Below are positions 41,729 to 50,876 of a stretch of DNA of 64,000 nt, in pieces. A program made the translations under genes and the position numbers. Positions within the stretch are counted from its first letter, which is position 1. Every line of letters starts with the position of its first letter. The stretch is from Niveibacterium sp. SC-1 (GTDB lineage: Bacteria > Pseudomonadota > Gammaproteobacteria > Burkholderiales > Rhodocyclaceae): contig NZ_CP151275.1 of the NCBI RefSeq assembly GCF_038235435.1, positions 372,001 to 436,000 on the forward strand, read 5' to 3'. The notes beneath the pieces are model-generated. The model ran no database searches. It was not told where the DNA came from and worked only from the letters and a program-made list of their open reading frames with translations.

Positions 41729-43999
41729 TCACAGCGGCACCCTATACACACTGGCGCTGATGTTGAAGATTAGCTTCCCATCACCGATCCACACACGACT
41801 CGGCGCAGTTTCCAAGCGCAGCGTTGACGCGTAGGTTGTTGCATCCCAACTGTAAAGCTTGCCGCCCTGCATATATGCCACGCGACCGCTGCCCACCGCG
41901 CTGAGGCTTGCTGTCGACTGGTTCGACAGCGTGACAACCGGACCTGAGGACAGGGACGCTTTCACGGCCCTGAACGTCGAGGTCGACTCGACCCAGGCCA
42001 GTACACCGTCGGCCAACTTGAACGAGTTGGCCGTGGTCGACACGGTGCTTGCAATCGTGCTGCCCACAGGCACCGTCTTCAGGCTGAACGTCCCGTCAGC
42101 ATTGCCACCCGGAGGACTGGACTGCCACGCGGCCCGAACACCGTCGGTCTGCACGTAGATGTTGCGCTGGCCATCGTTGGTCAGGCGCGTTGATATGCCG
42201 TTGCTCCAGCCGAAAATTTCGAAGCTGCTGCCCATTCCGGAGCCGTCTGTCTGCCCCCAGTAATAGACGACAGGATCGCCGTTGTTGAGCGCCACGCCGT
42301 AGTTGATATTGCCGACGTAATTCACACCGGGGGCTTGCGGAATCAGCGCGAAGCTCCCGGTAATGAGGTTGTAAAGCACATAGCTGCCCGCGCTGGGCCC
42401 ACTCCAGTTCGTCCACAGCACGTATCCGGCGTTGGTCACCGGGTTTTCCTGGTACGAGAAGCCGGCCGAAAGATTGCTTGCCGCGGAAATATTGCGCCGG
42501 GTGCCATCGGTCTTCCACTCGTAGACGCAGTTCCAGTTCGTCGTGCAATCGCTGTCTTTGGCTGTGGCAAATGTGCGGCCTGAAGCCAACTCCCAATCGC
42601 CTGCGTATTGCAGTGTTGCAGTCGACTGCAGAATCACTTCGGTGGACGAGTCCAGGTTACGCAGCACATAGCTACCATCGCTGGTGAGGTACAGCAGATC
42701 TGCGCCCTCCACGGCCACCAGGGACGCTCCGCTCGGCATCGTGAATACCGGAGCATAGGAGAGCGCCAGGCTCGAAGTGATGATCACGGTGCGCGAAGCG
42801 GTTGAAGTAACGTTGTCCTGGTCCTTAGCGGTGACGGTCAGGGCGTAGCTGCCCGGAGTGACCCCGGTGAGGTCGTAACTGCCCGAGAACGAGGTGCCGC
42901 CGGCAGTCGCCAGGGAAGAGACCGGAATGGCCAGCGATGCCAGGCGAGCCGTCACGGAAATCGTGCCGGTCTTGTCGGTCGTTGCGAGCCCAGCGAAGTT
43001 CAGGCTGCCGTTAACCAGTTGACCGTCGGACGGATTGCTCAGCGCCACCTGGGGCGCATTGGAGACCGTGACCGCAACGGTCATGGACTTGCTGACCGCA
43101 CTGCCGTCAGTCGCGGTGAGGACCGCGCTGTGATTGCCGGATGTCGCGCCAGCAAACTGAAAGCGCCAGAGGTTGTTGCTTGTGCAGTACTTCGAGCAGG
43201 CATTGGGCGCGCTGAGTGTCACCACCGGCCCGCCGTCAAAGCTTGCTGTCACCGAGCTCATACCATTGGTCGACAACGCCGTTGCGTCGATGGTCACGGT
43301 GCCCGATGTCACCGAAGCCGACGCCGTCAAGGTAACCGGCGAATTGCCAACATTGACGGTACGACGTACCTCCTGGAAGGTGTTGGCGGACATCTGGATG
43401 CGCGCAAGGATGAGGTGATTCCCGTTGGTGGCCGTTGCCGCATTCCAGGGGTAGGCCCCGGTTGTCCCGCTGCCGTCGCCAAGCAACTGCAGATCGGCAT
43501 ACCAGGTCACTGCGCCTGCAACGGTACCCGCAAGGGAAAGCCCGACCGAGCCCGACACAGGCTCGCTTTGATCCAGGGTAATGGATGGCAACAGGGCATT
43601 GACGCTGATGATGGTCAGGCTGGACGGGTTCGATGTCGCTTGGCCGTTGCTCACTACTAGGGACAGCGTGTAAGTGCCGGGCTTGTCGGGCGTGAAGGTT
43701 GGCCTGGCCGAAGTGGGAGCCTCAACTTGGGCAGTGCTTCCTGACGGGCTGGCTGTGACTGACCAGTTGTAGCGGAGGCTGGCACCCGATGGATCTGCAC
43801 TGCTCGAGCCGTCGAGCATGACGCTGGTGCCCATACCTACCGTGACGCCTGTGCCCGCCGCTGCAACTGGACGGTTGTCAGTTGGCGTCGCTGGCGTTGA
43901 TGCTCCGCCGCCGCAGGCACTGAGGAGAAGTGCCGTTGCCAGCATTAGGAGTGCGCTGACCGCCCCTTTCCGGGCGCGTTCGTGCCATTGATTCTGCAT
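41729..43999 (-). CDS. Large surface lipoprotein with PKD-like domains
   Basis: 756 residues with a lipoprotein signal (LMLATALLLSAC-GGG). An N-terminal PKD/Ig domain covers about 35-125 (SVMLDGSSSADPSGASLRYN, PTFTPDKPGTYTLSLVVSNG), and further Ig-like repeats follow to about 430 (SNPSDGQLVNGS, VTPGSYALTVTAKDQDN). The C-terminal 320 residues have WD/TolB-like repeats (LLYLTSDGSYVLRNLDSS, RVAYMQGGKLYSWDATTY), suggesting a beta-propeller. Probably a cell-surface adhesin or binding protein. Base composition is visibly less GC-rich than its neighbours, suggesting later acquisition. Confidence 0.78.
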   Translation of the reverse strand: MQNQWHERARKGAVSALLMLATALLLSACGGGASTPATPTDNRPVAAAGTGVTVGMGTSVMLDGSSSADPSGASLRYNWSVTASPSGSTAQVEAPTSARPTFTPDKPGTYTLSLVVSNGQATSNPSSLTIISVNALLPSITLDQSEPVSGSVGLSLAGTVAGAVTWYADLQLLGDGSGTTGAYPWNAATATNGNHLILARIQMSANTFQEVRRTVNVGNSPVTLTASASVTSGTVTIDATALSTNGMSSVTASFDGGPVVTLSAPNACSKYCTSNNLWRFQFAGATSGNHSAVLTATDGSAVSKSMTVAVTVSNAPQVALSNPSDGQLVNGSLNFAGLATTDKTGTISVTARLASLAIPVSSLATAGGTSFSGSYDLTGVTPGSYALTVTAKDQDNVTSTASRTVIITSSLALSYAPVFTMPSGASLVAVEGADLLYLTSDGSYVLRNLDSSTEVILQSTATLQYAGDWELASGRTFATAKDSDCTTNWNCVYEWKTDGTRRNISAASNLSAGFSYQENPVTNAGYVLWTNWSGPSAGSYVLYNLITGSFALIPQAPGVNYVGNINYGVALNNGDPVVYYWGQTDGSGMGSSFEIFGWSNGISTRLTNDGQRNIYVQTDGVRAAWQSSPPGGNADGTFSLKTVPVGSTIASTVSTTANSFKLADGVLAWVESTSTFRAVKASLSSGPVVTLSNQSTASLSAVGSGRVAYMQGGKLYSWDATTYASTLRLETAPSRVWIGDGKLIFNISASVYRVPL

Positions 44000-44577
44000 T
44001 TCAGTCTCTTCTTGTGTGCCATGTAGCTGAGTCCAGCCGAATCGACGGCACTTGCGATTGGGCCGCACTTAGGGCTAGCGCCCTGCAGCGGAGCGGAGCG
44101 GAGCGGCCCGGTCTTTGTAATCATGAAGACCGCTTCACTAGCCACACCAGCCTTTTGCACGGCAGGGCCCGACGGTAGCCCCCTAGCGTTCGCCCACAGT
44201 CGATATCACGTACTGTCGGACAGGAGCTATGTTGAGTCCTTTACCGGGCTCAAAGAAACGCCGCTTTTTCCGGGGGCAGCGCTCGACTCTCCTTGTGGTC
44301 GATGACTTCAATCAAAGGGATCGGTCTGAAGCACGAAGCGAACGTGACGCATAGATACGGCGAAGGACCGCTCAGGCCGACGTACTTCCGTAGAACAATC
44401 GGCCGGTTTCCGTGCGCAGCGGTCTCTCGAGTGACTGCTCTGTGCGCGACACGACGGACCGCTCCTGGCCGACTGCTGCGGTAGCACGGTAGGTGCCGTG
44501 CGGGCGCCACACGCTGAATCGCTATCGATCCGAAGCGACCCTGCGGTCATCGAGTCAGCAAAATAGGCGGCGTGCCG
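44000..44577. other. Gene-poor accessory stretch
   Basis: About 580 bases, less GC-rich than the rest of the window, with no gene I can support. It contains a short (GAGCG)n run at 44086-44105, and pieces near 44390-44480 such as GACCGCTCCTGGCCGACTGC that look like degenerate fragments often left in accessory islands. Small open frames lack homology. Confidence 0.5.
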
Positions 44578-45003
44578 TTATCGCGCGGTCTCACCTGTCT
44601 CTAGGAATCGCGCGATCTCTTTGCTGATCTGCCGAAACTGCGTTGAATCACCGTGGTCACTGATCCGAGCCTGAGCCTCTTCGACAGCACCCACCAGTTC
44701 CGCGCGTTCTGATGGCGACGCCTTCCAGAACGCCGGGGCGACATTCATGGCTGCGGAAAGCAGATCGCCTGGGTAGTACTCGGCCTCCAGCAGAGGGTTC
44801 GTCTTCAAGAGCGGAAGCGCAAGTGGTATCAAGTGCTTCAGCGCAATGTCTTGTGCGATCAGGATTCGCAGGTCACCCGCTGCAAGCCGATTGATTGGCA
44901 GTCGGCGCAGTGAGTGGCACCTACGAACGAAGTCCGGGGCGCCGGTTGGAGGCTGGGGCCAAGGAGCCGCTTCAAGCTGTTCGATTGTTCGTGAGGTGTT
45001 CAT
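44578..45003 (-). CDS. Contact-dependent growth inhibition immunity protein (CdiI-like), orphan
   Basis: 141 residues. RTIEQLEAAPWPQPP, FVRRCHSLRRLPINRLAAGD, LRILIAQDIALKHLIPLALP and YYPGDLLSAAM follow the well-known family pattern of CDI system immunity proteins. These bind and neutralise the C-terminal toxin of a CdiA-type effector in the cytoplasm. No cdiA or cdiB and no toxin fragment is in the window, so the gene is an orphan, perhaps kept for protection against neighbours. It sits in the less GC-rich stretch. ATG 45003 marks the start of homology; the frame continues upstream without homology. Confidence 0.78.
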   Translation of the reverse strand: MNTSRTIEQLEAAPWPQPPTGAPDFVRRCHSLRRLPINRLAAGDLRILIAQDIALKHLIPLALPLLKTNPLLEAEYYPGDLLSAAMNVAPAFWKASPSERAELVGAVEEAQARISDHGDSTQFRQISKEIARFLETGETAR

Positions 45004-45212
45004 CAAAAGCAGCCTACCAGCAAGCTGCCTCTCACGGCCGACCGGTCTTGGCCGAGGACTGCCGGTCGCTATCGGACGCATGCCTCGAATTGGCGCGGAA
45101 GCCGCTGGTCTGAATTCGACCAGAACAGCTGGCGGGTTTGAACTGGGACCGGTGATCGGCTTCACCGGGATATGCGGCTGAACCTGCAGCGTGCAGGTCG
45201 GGGCGGAGGCGG

Positions 45213-46205
45213 CTACTCCGTGCCCGCTGCCCTGCACGGCCACATACGTGCCTCGCCTCTTTTCCAGCACGGTCCCGCCTTGGTCGGCTCCGGAGCGGGC
45301 GAGCCGTCGGCGTCCATCCTCACCACGCGTGTGGCGATCGACGCGATGCCCTGCTTGTCGATGTCTGCAAACAGCGCCCATCCGGTCACGTTGTCTTCGT
45401 CTTCGAAGCCGTCGAAGACGAAGTTGCCCAGGGAATAGACGATCGGCTTGCCCTTGTAGATCTCGACGTCCTGGACGACGTGGGGATGTCCGCCGATCAC
45501 CGCGTCGGCGCCCGCGTCCAGCAGCGCCCTCGCCAAGCGGCGCTGGCGCGCGTTCGCGCGGGGTTCATGCTCCATGCCCCAGTGCGGGACAACCACCACC
45601 ACGTCGGCGCCCTGCTCCTTGGCGCTGGCGATGTCCAGTGCGGCCTGGTCCTCGTCGAGCCAGGCCACGCCGGGCATGCCGGGGGCGACGGCAAACCAGC
45701 GCGGGAGGAAGTCCAGGTAGCCGAGCAGGGCGATCTTCACGCCATGGCGCTCGAAGAGCGCTGCCCGGTGCGCCTCGGCCGGCTCGCTGCCTCCGCCGAA
45801 GGTTTTCGCGCCGGCTGCTTCGAGGGCGAGCCGGGTTTCGACGAAGTCCTTCCGACCGAAGTCGCCGGCGTGGTTGTTGGCGAGGCCGCCGGCCTGGAAC
45901 AAGGCGGCGAAACCGGACAGGGCGGACTGGGCCGTGCGGAAGGAGAAGGGTTTGTCCGGATCGGGCTTGCCCGTCGTACCGGCCGAGGACTCGAAGTTGG
46001 CGATACGCAGCTCGGCGGCCGACAGCATCTCCCTGACCTTGGCGAAGGGATCCCCGCCGCGGGCGATCAGGCGGCCCGTGCCTTCGCTCTCCGCCAGCAT
46101 CACGTCACCGACGAAGACAGCGCGGACCGTTCCCTCGCCCGCCATCGCCGGTACGACGGACAGGGCGGCCAGGATGACCAGACCGAAGAACATCCGCCGC
46201 GTCAT
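45213..46205 (-). CDS. CapA family protein (poly-gamma-glutamate synthesis-like metallophosphatase)
   Basis: 330 residues with a signal peptide (FFGLVILAALSVVPAMA). The PGA_cap fold motifs are VRAVFVGDVMLAESEG, RIANFESSAG, AGGLANNHAGDFG, VVVVVPHWGMEHEP and GADAVIGGHPHVVQDVEIY with SLGNFVFD; the Asp, Asn and His residues form the two-metal site. Roles in most bacteria are unknown, though some act in capsule or surface polymer handling. The start overlaps the stop of the upstream small gene by ATGA. Confidence 0.9.
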   Translation of the reverse strand: MTRRMFFGLVILAALSVVPAMAGEGTVRAVFVGDVMLAESEGTGRLIARGGDPFAKVREMLSAAELRIANFESSAGTTGKPDPDKPFSFRTAQSALSGFAALFQAGGLANNHAGDFGRKDFVETRLALEAAGAKTFGGGSEPAEAHRAALFERHGVKIALLGYLDFLPRWFAVAPGMPGVAWLDEDQAALDIASAKEQGADVVVVVPHWGMEHEPRANARQRRLARALLDAGADAVIGGHPHVVQDVEIYKGKPIVYSLGNFVFDGFEDEDNVTGWALFADIDKQGIASIATRVVRMDADGSPAPEPTKAGPCWKRGEARMWPCRAAGTE

Positions 46206-46588
46206 TTCGCCGCTCCGCATTCGTAGCTGAGGCTTCTGCCCAGCCTGGGCTCCACGACTTCCATCCTCCCGGTGGCGAAAGGTGCGAGGACCTTCTGCGA
46301 GGCGATGATCCGGTAGTCCTCCTCGCCGTCCTCCTCTTTGTCCACCCGCGCGGCCCGCGCGTAGACCTCGACCTGCAACCAGGGTCTGCGCCCGGCAGGG
46401 GCGGCGACAAGCGTGCGCACGCGGAATCTCCCGACCTCCTGCCACGCGCCTTCGAGCGCATCCCGCGTCGTGGGAACGGAGACGAGGGTCCGCTCTCCGT
46501 TGTTCTCCAGCGCGCAGGTGACGTCCGGCGAGGCCGATGCCAGCACGGGAAACAGGAGCAGGAAGCAGGTCGTGCAGGCAAGGCGCAT
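46202..46588 (-). CDS. Small exported protein of unknown function
   Basis: 128 residues with a signal peptide (MRLACTTCFLLLFPVLASA). The mature part contains two cysteines that could form a disulfide (DVTCALENNGERT and LSYECGAAK) and beta-rich sequence (WLQVEVYARAARVDKEEDGE). No family recognised. It is translationally coupled to the CapA-like gene (ATGA), so both probably act together in the periplasm. Confidence 0.7.
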   Translation of the reverse strand: MRLACTTCFLLLFPVLASASPDVTCALENNGERTLVSVPTTRDALEGAWQEVGRFRVRTLVAAPAGRRPWLQVEVYARAARVDKEEDGEEDYRIIASQKVLAPFATGRMEVVEPRLGRSLSYECGAAK

Positions 46589-46946
46589 GGATAGTCCTGA
46601 GAACGCGTTTGGAGCTGCGCGGAGATGAGAGCGGTGCACTCTATCCAGAATGTCCGGGCCCCGGATCACGGTGCTGCGGACCGCCTCGGTGAGCCTCCGC
46701 CTCTGCCGGGTGACGAGTGGTCGAAGGGCGGAGCGGACGCGCGGATCGTGAGGCATCCGGCGTCGCTCGCGCGGCGCCGCATCATGTGTGCGAAGGCGCG
46801 CGGCAGACGGGTCTGCGGGCGCCGCGCATAGCACTGTCATCATGTACAGCGGTCGCAATGCGGACCGCCAGTCGGCGGGCGTGGCCGGCGGCTGCCGACG
46901 GGCGGTATAGTCCTCGCGCCCGCCCACGTCGCGCACCCACAAGACC
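46589..46946. other. Intergenic region upstream of the PilT-like gene
   Basis: About 360 bases with no gene I can support. It carries the divergent promoters of the small exported gene (minus) and the PilT-like gene (plus). A -10-like TATAGT is at 46906-46911, but I see no matching -35. Confidence 0.4.
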
Positions 46947-48083
46947 ATGGACAACCAAAACTATTCGATGATCGAAACCCTCTCTCCGGAAGAGAACGAG
47001 GGCCATCCCGAACTGGGCACGCTGGTCCAGCAGATCCTGCACCTGCTCAACTCCAGCATCGTCTTCTCCGACATCATCATTCACCAGAACAGCCCGCTGA
47101 TGCTGCGTCAGCCCAAGCGCCTGGTCGCGGTGTCGGACACGCCGATCACCGGCGAGGAGCTCGAAGAGTTCTTCGGCGTGATCGAGCCGGCCTGGGAGGA
47201 GCGCATCCTGGATCGCGCCTTCGATCGCTCCAAGGATCTGCACAGCGCGCGCATCCGCGCCAACTGCTTCACCTTCCACGGGCGCAAGCGCCTGGGCTGC
47301 GTGATCCGCCGTTTCCCGCCCGCGCCGCAGCCGCTCGAAGAGCTGGGCCTGCGTTCGGCGATCCGCGAGCTGGCCAAGCTCAACAGCGGTCTGGTGCTCT
47401 TCATCGGCGACACCTGCCAGGGCAAGTCGACCACCATCGCCTCGCTGCTCGACGAGATCAACAAGACCCGCTCGGGCCACATCATCACCATCGAGGACCC
47501 GGTCGAGACCCTGATTCCCCAGCGCCGCTGCATCATCACCCAGCGCGAAGTCGGGACCGACGGTGACGTGGGGAGCTACTACCTTGGCGCGCTGGATGCG
47601 TTGCGCGAGCGGCCCGACGTGATCCTGATCGGCGAGATCCGCGATGCGGAAACCGCGAAGGAAGCGCTGGCGCTGTCCGAATCCGGCCCGCTGGTCTTCG
47701 CCACCCTGCATGCGCGTTCCACCGAGCTGGGCCTGCAGAAGATCCTGCGCCTGCTCGGCAACAGCGGCGCGCAGGCGCAGACGCTCGCGAGCAACCTGCG
47801 CGGCGTGGTCTGCCAGGCGCTGATCCCCGGCGTGAAGGGCGATCGCTACTACCTCGCTACCGAATGCCTCACGCCCAATGCCGAGGTGCAGGCACAGATC
47901 GCCGCGGGCAACGTGAGCGCGATCCGTCCGCTGCTCGACAAGCTCGATACGCAGCCGGACTCGCAATCGCACACCATGAACTCCGACCTCGCGGTGCTGA
48001 TCAAGGCCAAGCGGGTGGCGCTGGAGGATGCACGGATCGCCACCACCGACCCGCTGCGTTTCGCCGCGCTGTTCGGACGCTGA
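46947..48083 (+). CDS. PilT/PilU-like secretion ATPase, divergent
   Basis: 378 residues. An N-terminal PAS-like domain with SSIVFSDIIIHQNSP precedes a RecA-like ATPase core. Family blocks are Walker A GDTCQGKST (about residue 155; usual form GPTGSGKST), the Asp box ITIEDPVETL, Walker B VILIGEIRDAETA and the His box FATLHARSTELG. Homologues retract type IV pili or energise DotB-like secretion. No other pilus gene is here, so its machine is elsewhere or absent. A terminator follows at 48122. Confidence 0.87.
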   Translation: MDNQNYSMIETLSPEENEGHPELGTLVQQILHLLNSSIVFSDIIIHQNSPLMLRQPKRLVAVSDTPITGEELEEFFGVIEPAWEERILDRAFDRSKDLHSARIRANCFTFHGRKRLGCVIRRFPPAPQPLEELGLRSAIRELAKLNSGLVLFIGDTCQGKSTTIASLLDEINKTRSGHIITIEDPVETLIPQRRCIITQREVGTDGDVGSYYLGALDALRERPDVILIGEIRDAETAKEALALSESGPLVFATLHARSTELGLQKILRLLGNSGAQAQTLASNLRGVVCQALIPGVKGDRYYLATECLTPNAEVQAQIAAGNVSAIRPLLDKLDTQPDSQSHTMNSDLAVLIKAKRVALEDARIATTDPLRFAALFGR

Positions 48084-48121
48084 TCGGCGCGGACCGCGCC
48101 TGCCCGCAGCGATTCAAAGCC

Positions 48122-48158
48122 ACGGCCGTCACGCCTCGCGTGACGGCCGTTTGCGTTT
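48122..48158 (+). terminator. Intrinsic terminator after the PilT-like gene
   Basis: A perfect 13-bp stem ACGGCCGTCACGC / GCGTGACGGCCGT with a 3-base loop, followed by TTGCGTTT. It lies 38 bases after the stop codon and isolates the gene from the methyltransferase downstream. Confidence 0.85.
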
Positions 48159-48242
48159 ACCGACCTCGCCGGGCGCTTGGGCAGGGCCGGGGCTTCGCGG
48201 CACACTTGCCGGCATCACCCAATGCGCAAAGTGCAGGCAGCG

Positions 48243-48971
48243 ATGACGCAGAACATCTACGACGACGCGGGCTTCTTCCAGAACTACAGCGCGCTGCCGC
48301 GTTCGCGCGAGGGCCTCGCCGGCGCGCCCGAATGGCCTGCCCTGCGCGCGCTGGTCCCGGACCTGCGCGGGCGCCGGGTGGTCGACCTCGGCTGCGGTTT
48401 CGGCTGGTTCGCCCGCTGGGCGCGCGAGGAGGGCGCGGCCTCGGTGCTGGGGCTCGATGTCTCGCGCAACATGCTGACGCGTGCCCGCGACATGAGCACG
48501 GACGAAGCGCTCCACTTCGAGCAGGCCGACCTTGAGCAACTGAGCCTGCCGCAGGCGGGCTTCGACTTCGCTTACAGCGCGCTTGCCCTGCACTACGTCG
48601 AACACATCACCCGCGTGTTCGCCGTGCTGCATCGCGCGCTGACGCCCGGCGCGCGCCTGGTCTTCAGCGTCGAGCATCCCGCCTACACCGCGCCGCGCGC
48701 GCCGGACTGGATCCGCGACGCCGCGGGCCGCGAGTCCTGGCCGCTGGACGGCTACCTGGAGGAAGGCCCGCGGGTCACCGACTGGCTCGCGCCCGGCGTG
48801 ATGAAGCAACACCGCACGCTGGGCACCTGGCTCAACACCCTGATCGACTGCGGCTTCGCGATCCGCCATGTGGAGGAATGGGGCCCCACGCGGGCACAGG
48901 TCGCGGCGCGTCCGGAATGGGCGCGTGAGCGCGAGCGGCCGATGTTCCTGCTCATCGCCGCACAGCGCTGA
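48243..48971 (+). CDS. Class I SAM-dependent methyltransferase
   Basis: 242 residues. Motif I is RVVDLGCGFGWFARWA, followed by the acidic SAM ribose ligand in VLGLDVSRNML and by FDFAYSALALHYVEHI (motif IV). The C-terminal half with GYLEEGPRVTDWLAPGV and KQHRTLGTWLN resembles small-molecule methyltransferases of the UbiE/Coq5-related group. Substrate unknown. ATG 48243 is chosen because it begins the family homology. Confidence 0.87.
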   Translation: MTQNIYDDAGFFQNYSALPRSREGLAGAPEWPALRALVPDLRGRRVVDLGCGFGWFARWAREEGAASVLGLDVSRNMLTRARDMSTDEALHFEQADLEQLSLPQAGFDFAYSALALHYVEHITRVFAVLHRALTPGARLVFSVEHPAYTAPRAPDWIRDAAGRESWPLDGYLEEGPRVTDWLAPGVMKQHRTLGTWLNTLIDCGFAIRHVEEWGPTRAQVAARPEWARERERPMFLLIAAQR

Positions 48972-49017
48972 TCGCCGGCGTCGGTCCGGTCCGATCGCGC
49001 ACATCGACCCGCGCTAG

Positions 49018-50289
49018 CTATTGGGGGGCGGGCGGCACGCAGGCCGCGAGCCGCCGCTGCAGGAAGCGGCGTACCGCGGCGTCCTTCTCCAGGCCGATGG
49101 CGATCCCGTAGGCGTGCGCGGCTGCGGCGTTTTCGCCGGTCGCCTGCAACAGCGCGGCACGTGCCGCCCAGTAGGGCTGGTAGTCCTCCAGCCGTGGCTC
49201 GGCCGCGAGCGTGGGGAGGGCGGCGAGGCCGGCCGCAGCGCCCGCGTGCTCGGCCAGGGCGAGGGCGCGATTGATCGCCACCACCGGCGAGCCGGTGAGG
49301 GTCTGCAAGGCGTCATAAAGCTGCACCACGTCATCCCAGTTGGCGACGCCGCTGAGGCGGCGGAACACATGCGCCGACTGCAGGGCGGCCTCCAGTTGGT
49401 AGCGGCCGATCCGCCGCAGGCCGGCGGCGTGCCGCAGGGCGGCTTCCGCATCGCGCACCAGGGCGAGGTCCCAGCGCGCAGGGTCCTGCTCGACGAAGGG
49501 CACGTACTCGCCGTGCGCATCGCGCCGCGCGCTGCGGCGGGCCTCGGCGTGCAGCATGGCGGCGAGGAGACCGAGCGCCTCGGGCTCCTCGGGCAGCAGT
49601 TCGCTCGCCAGTCGGGCAAGGAAGATCGCCTCCTGCGCCAGCTCGCGACCCTGTGGATCGGTGCCACCGGGCTCGCTCCAGCCCTCCGCGAAGGCAGCGT
49701 AGATCGCGTCGAGCACCGCCTCCAGGCGCGCCGGCAGTTCCTCGGCATCGGGCACGCGGAAAGGCACGCCGGCTTCGCGGATTTTCTGCTTCACCCGCAC
49801 CAGGCGCTTGCTCATCGCCGAGGGCGAGGTGAGGAAGGCCGAGGCGATCGCCTTGGCATCCAGGCCCAGCACCACTTGCAACATCAGTGGCGCACGTAGT
49901 GCCGGCTCGATGGCCGGGTGGGTGCAGGCAAAGAGCAGGGCGAGGCGGTGGTCGGGGATCTCCTGCCCGGTGGAAAAGGCGTCCTCGCCCTCGGCGAGGA
50001 TCTCGAGCTGGATGCAGATCGCGTCGCCCAGTTGCCGGTGCCGGCCTGCGTCGATCAGGCGACGGCGCGCCACGGTCATCAGCCAGGCTTCCGGATTGTC
50101 GGGGCAGCCCTTGCGCGGCCAGTCCTCCAGCGCCGCGGCGAAGGCTTCGGAGAGTGCGTCCTGGGCGCCGGCGACATCGCGCGAGCGGGCGGCGAGGAAG
50201 GCCACGAGACGTCCGTAGCTCTCCCTCGCCACCCGCTCGGCGGTCTGCCGTGCGGGCTCCTGGGCCCAGGTGTCGGCGGGCAGATTCAT
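49018..50289 (-). CDS. ECF42-type RNA polymerase sigma factor (DUF6596-containing)
   Basis: 423 residues. Sigma region 2 is at about 20-90 (ARESYGRLVAFLAAR, GAQDALSEAFAAALEDWP, NPEAWLMTVARRRLID) and region 4 at about 115-165 (LMLQVVLGLDAKAIASAFL, SPSAMSKRLVRVKQKIRE). A large C-terminal extension with TPR-like helices (LAHEAIF-type, WDDVVQLYDALQTLTGS) identifies ECF42, which lacks an anti-sigma factor and typically pairs with YCII/DGPF genes, as here. It is the third gene of the YCII-DHFR-sigma operon. Confidence 0.9.
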   Translation of the reverse strand: MNLPADTWAQEPARQTAERVARESYGRLVAFLAARSRDVAGAQDALSEAFAAALEDWPRKGCPDNPEAWLMTVARRRLIDAGRHRQLGDAICIQLEILAEGEDAFSTGQEIPDHRLALLFACTHPAIEPALRAPLMLQVVLGLDAKAIASAFLTSPSAMSKRLVRVKQKIREAGVPFRVPDAEELPARLEAVLDAIYAAFAEGWSEPGGTDPQGRELAQEAIFLARLASELLPEEPEALGLLAAMLHAEARRSARRDAHGEYVPFVEQDPARWDLALVRDAEAALRHAAGLRRIGRYQLEAALQSAHVFRRLSGVANWDDVVQLYDALQTLTGSPVVAINRALALAEHAGAAAGLAALPTLAAEPRLEDYQPYWAARAALLQATGENAAAAHAYGIAIGLEKDAAVRRFLQRRLAACVPPAPQ

Positions 50290-50305
50290 GCGCTCAGCGG
50301 GCGCT

Positions 50306-50863
50306 TCAGGCGGGTCGGTAGCGCAGGAAGACCTGCCCCGAGGCGAAGCTGCGGCTTTCCGTCAGCTGCAGCGCCAGCGCGTCCTCCAGGCCTTCGAACA
50401 CCTTGCGCCCGCCAGCCAGGACGAGAGGGCAGACGACGAACTGGAATTCGTCGATCAGCCCCGCCCCGGCGAGCTGGCTCACGAGGCTGCCGCTCCCCAG
50501 GATCGCGATGTCCGGACCCGCCTCGCCCTTGAGCGCACGCACCGCCTCCGGAAGTGCACCCGCGAGCTGGACCGTGTGCGCCCACTCGGGATTGCGTGGG
50601 CGGTGCGAGACGAGGTACTTGGGCATGCGGTTCATGCCCTCGGCGACGACGGGACTCATCTGCCGTGCCGCCTCGCTCGGCCACCAGGCGGCCATCATCT
50701 CGTAGGTGACGCGGCCCATCAGTAGCGCCCCGCCGCCGCGGGCGTTGTCCGCCACGAAACGCTGGAACTCCGGGTCGTCCGAATGGGCCCAGTCCACACC
50801 GCCCGCCGCGTCGGCGAAACAGCCGTCGAGCGAGAGACTGAGAAACGCGCTGAGCTTGCGCAT
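50306..50863 (-). CDS. Dihydrofolate reductase/RibD-C family protein
   Basis: 185 residues with a DHFR-like nucleotide fold: KLSAFLSLSLDGCFADAAGG, ALLMGRVTYEMMAAWWP, DIAILGSGSLVSQLAGAGLID and ending VFEGLEDALALQLTESRSF. Such proteins are reductases of unknown substrate, common beside ECF42 factors. It lies 16 bases upstream of the sigma factor gene and 13 downstream of the YCII gene. Confidence 0.87.
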   Translation of the reverse strand: MRKLSAFLSLSLDGCFADAAGGVDWAHSDDPEFQRFVADNARGGGALLMGRVTYEMMAAWWPSEAARQMSPVVAEGMNRMPKYLVSHRPRNPEWAHTVQLAGALPEAVRALKGEAGPDIAILGSGSLVSQLAGAGLIDEFQFVVCPLVLAGGRKVFEGLEDALALQLTESRSFASGQVFLRYRPA

Positions 50864-50876
50864 GACCGCTGCCGCC

